A DNA stretch of 64,000 bases from Gemmatimonadaceae bacterium (GTDB lineage Bacteria; Gemmatimonadota; Gemmatimonadetes; Gemmatimonadales; Gemmatimonadaceae), in NCBI GenBank assembly GCA_025358925.1, contig JANYHT010000010.1:50244-114243 (forward strand). The letters are read 5' to 3'. The stretch's first letter is position 1. Every line of letters starts with the position of its first letter. The position numbers and the translations under genes were made by a program. The notes under the pieces are model-generated. The model searched no databases. It was not told the DNA's origin and worked only from the letters and a program-made list of their open reading frames with translations. Shown here piece by piece: positions 62,399 through 64,000 of the stretch.

Positions 62399-64000
62399 TC
62401 GCCGCGCCCTGTGTTGACGATGTTTGTGTTTTTGAAGCGCGCCGGCGGACAGCCGTGGCTCACCGAGTTGGATTGCGCGGGTTCACCTTTACCGTCGCCA
62501 AACGATCCACCGAGCCAGTACGACTTTGCGCCGCCAATCATGTCCATCGAATTCCAGAACACCGGTGTGTTGGCCTGATACGCGACGTCCTTCAACATAC
62601 CCACGATTTTTCCGCCCTTGATCTCGTAGAATACTTGACCCGAGAATTGAAAATTGTAGCGTTGATGATCAATCGACCACGAACCACGATTTTTGATGAG
62701 AATGCCGCGGTCCGTTGCCGATACAATGTCGTTCAGGCTCGTGTCCTTGGCGCCAGGCAGCAGGGAAATGTTGGGCATTCGTTGGAACTGTACGCTCTCC
62801 CACGAGTCGGCAAACGAACACCCATGCGATTTTTTCACGCCCGTCAAATTTGAAATCCACGACGCCTGTTCACGCGTGGTTTGGTAGTCCTTGAACATGC
62901 CCTTCTCGATGATCAACCACTTATCAGCGGCGACACCCTCATCATCCCAGGCGACCAGCGCTAGTGATTGTGCTTGCGTGCGGTCGGCCTGAATGTTCAT
63001 CAATTCGGTGCCGTACTTCAGCTTTCCAATTTGCTTATCTGGTGGTGCGACGAAACTTGTGCCTGCATAGTTCGCCTCGTATCCCATCGCACGATCAAGC
63101 TCAGTGGGATGACCAATCGATTCGTGAATAGTGAGCCACAAGTTTGTTGGATCGAGAATAAGATCGTAGCGCCCTGGATCGACACTCTTTGCACCAATCT
63201 TTTCCACCGCCAGCGCGGCCCACATTGCGGCGTTACCCGGCATGTTCAGCGATTGGATGTATTCCCATCCCGCGGCGCGCGGTGCCAGTTCTTCACTGTA
63301 CGATTGAAAGCCACCCTTGCCCGTCGCGGTCGCGTCAAACGACGGACCAACGCGAATAAATGTTTGCGTCGTCTCGGTGCCTTCAGAATTCACATACGTT
63401 TTGATCTCGCGCAGCAACTGCATGCCTGACGTGACAAATCGCACGCCTGGTGTTTTTAATGCGGCTTCGTTGGCCGCGAACAACAGCGCAACTTTTTCTT
63501 CGATCGGCACGTCGAGTGGATCGCGCGCGACCGGAGTCATCCACGTGCCCTTCACCGACGGCGTGGGTGCGAGTTCGACCGGACGCTTTTGCACCGACCT
63601 CGCAGCCTTCGCGATACGCGTGGCTTCGCGTGCTGTTTTGACGACACTGTCCTTCGACATATTGCTCGTTGCGGCAAAGCCCCACGAACCGTTCACCAGT
63701 GTGCGAATACCGATGCCGTACGACTCGGAATCGGCGACACCCGTGATCTGCCGTTCGCGTGTGTTGATGGACTGGCGACGATAGCGCCCGATCCGCACGT
63801 CCGCATACGACGCGCCAGCATCTTTCGCCGCGCTCAGCGCTTCCGCCGCAAGTTCCACTGCATAAACATCGGCGTACGTGTCGGCGACGGGCGCGTGAAG
63901 ATACGGTGACGCGATCAGTCCTGATGGCGATGCGGACAACAGTCGCGGTCCGGCAAGTGTCGCGGCAGCAGCAGCGGCACCCGAAACCAGAAAATCGCGG
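62395..64000 (-). CDS. tldD: TldD-family zinc peptidase with Tat-like leader (5' end outside window)
   Basis: The minus-strand frame is open from 62395 to the right edge. The zinc-binding HExxxH is in LTIHESIGHPTELDRAMG. Other family segments are AGASYADVRIGRYRRQSINT, ASWISNLTGVKKSHGCSFAD and QFSGQVFYEIKGGKIVGML. Before them the frame reads RDFLVSGAAAAAATLAGPRL, a leader ending in an Ala-rich hydrophobic core as in twin-arginine signals; the preceding residue is cut off. Cytosolic TldD proteins lack such a leader, so this one is probably exported. It is followed by pmbA with a 4-bp overlap. Confidence 0.9.
   Translation of the reverse strand, partial: RDFLVSGAAAAAATLAGPRLLSASPSGLIASPYLHAPVADTYADVYAVELAAEALSAAKDAGASYADVRIGRYRRQSINTRERQITGVADSESYGIGIRTLVNGSWGFAATSNMSKDSVVKTAREATRIAKAARSVQKRPVELAPTPSVKGTWMTPVARDPLDVPIEEKVALLFAANEAALKTPGVRFVTSGMQLLREIKTYVNSEGTETTQTFIRVGPSFDATATGKGGFQSYSEELAPRAAGWEYIQSLNMPGNAAMWAALAVEKIGAKSVDPGRYDLILDPTNLWLTIHESIGHPTELDRAMGYEANYAGTSFVAPPDKQIGKLKYGTELMNIQADRTQAQSLALVAWDDEGVAADKWLIIEKGMFKDYQTTREQASWISNLTGVKKSHGCSFADSWESVQFQRMPNISLLPGAKDTSLNDIVSATDRGILIKNRGSWSIDHQRYNFQFSGQVFYEIKGGKIVGMLKDVAYQANTPVFWNSMDMIGGAKSYWLGGSFGDGKGEPAQSNSVSHGCPPARFKNTNIVNTGRGE

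Overview
The window looks like a chromosomal segment of a moderately GC-rich, free-living, Gram-negative-type bacterium. Gemmatimonadota is the best guess and Acidobacteriota the main alternative. The guess rests on an ECF sigma factor paired with a transmembrane Ser/Thr kinase, many Sec or lipoprotein exported hydrolases (M28, CocE/NonD, amidase, amidohydrolase), a PEP-CTERM protein, outer-membrane porin features, and TldD with a Tat-like leader. No rRNA, tRNA, CRISPR array or replication origin was seen.

Layout. 1-1731: the 5' end of a non-ribosomal peptide synthetase (leaving the window on the left) divergent from a phosphopantetheinyl transferase. 1.8-11.1 kb: an accessory island of small toxin-antitoxin-type genes and their wreckage (DUF4160/DUF2442, HicBA, VapBC, DUF433/DUF5615), an IS110-type element, a transposase tail, a cupin gene, an exported di-heme cytochrome and an AraC regulator. 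Most broken genes here are frameshifted, truncated or interrupted. 11.3-14 kb: an Fe-S cluster module (Nfu scaffold and Mrp/ApbC-DUF971 fusion) divergent from a SufR-like regulator, with palindromes between them. 14-18.3 kb: a decayed kinase, then an intact sigma factor/kinase pair. 18.4-35.5 kb: surface and secreted proteins (PEP-CTERM, two Ig-repeat lipoproteins, one with four 258-bp tandem repeats), a multicopper oxidase with unusual motif order, an amidohydrolase, an AraC regulator, a methyltransferase, an MFS transporter, an amidase and a DUF350 protein.

35.6-38.6 kb (minus): DUF1111 di-heme cytochrome, Rieske protein and phosphate-selective-type porin, behind a DtxR/IdeR-like box. 39.1-46.9 kb (minus): a reductive pyrimidine catabolism run in which methylmalonate-semialdehyde dehydrogenase, PreA-like dihydropyrimidine dehydrogenase, class III aminotransferase, dihydropyrimidinase, NCS1 transporter and beta-ureidopropionase would take uracil or thymine to acyl-CoA. 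PreT is missing and PreA lacks its ferredoxin tail. 47.1-49.9 kb (plus): a cupredoxin, a Rieske protein and a cytochrome b fused to a di-haem cytochrome c tail, forming a compact bc-type complex.

50.2-57.1 kb (minus): a tightly overlapping seven-gene run (creatininase-like amidohydrolase, ketopantoate reductase-like enzyme, SDR, M20 dipeptidase, amino-acid permease, homoserine dehydrogenase-like enzyme, NTF2-like secreted protein) that looks like an uncharacterised route for uptake and breakdown of an amidated or peptidic amino acid. 57.1-64 kb: a CocE/NonD hydrolase, an M28 peptidase, and the TldE-TldD pair, with tldD leaving the window on the right. Several convergent gene pairs are separated by strong hairpins.
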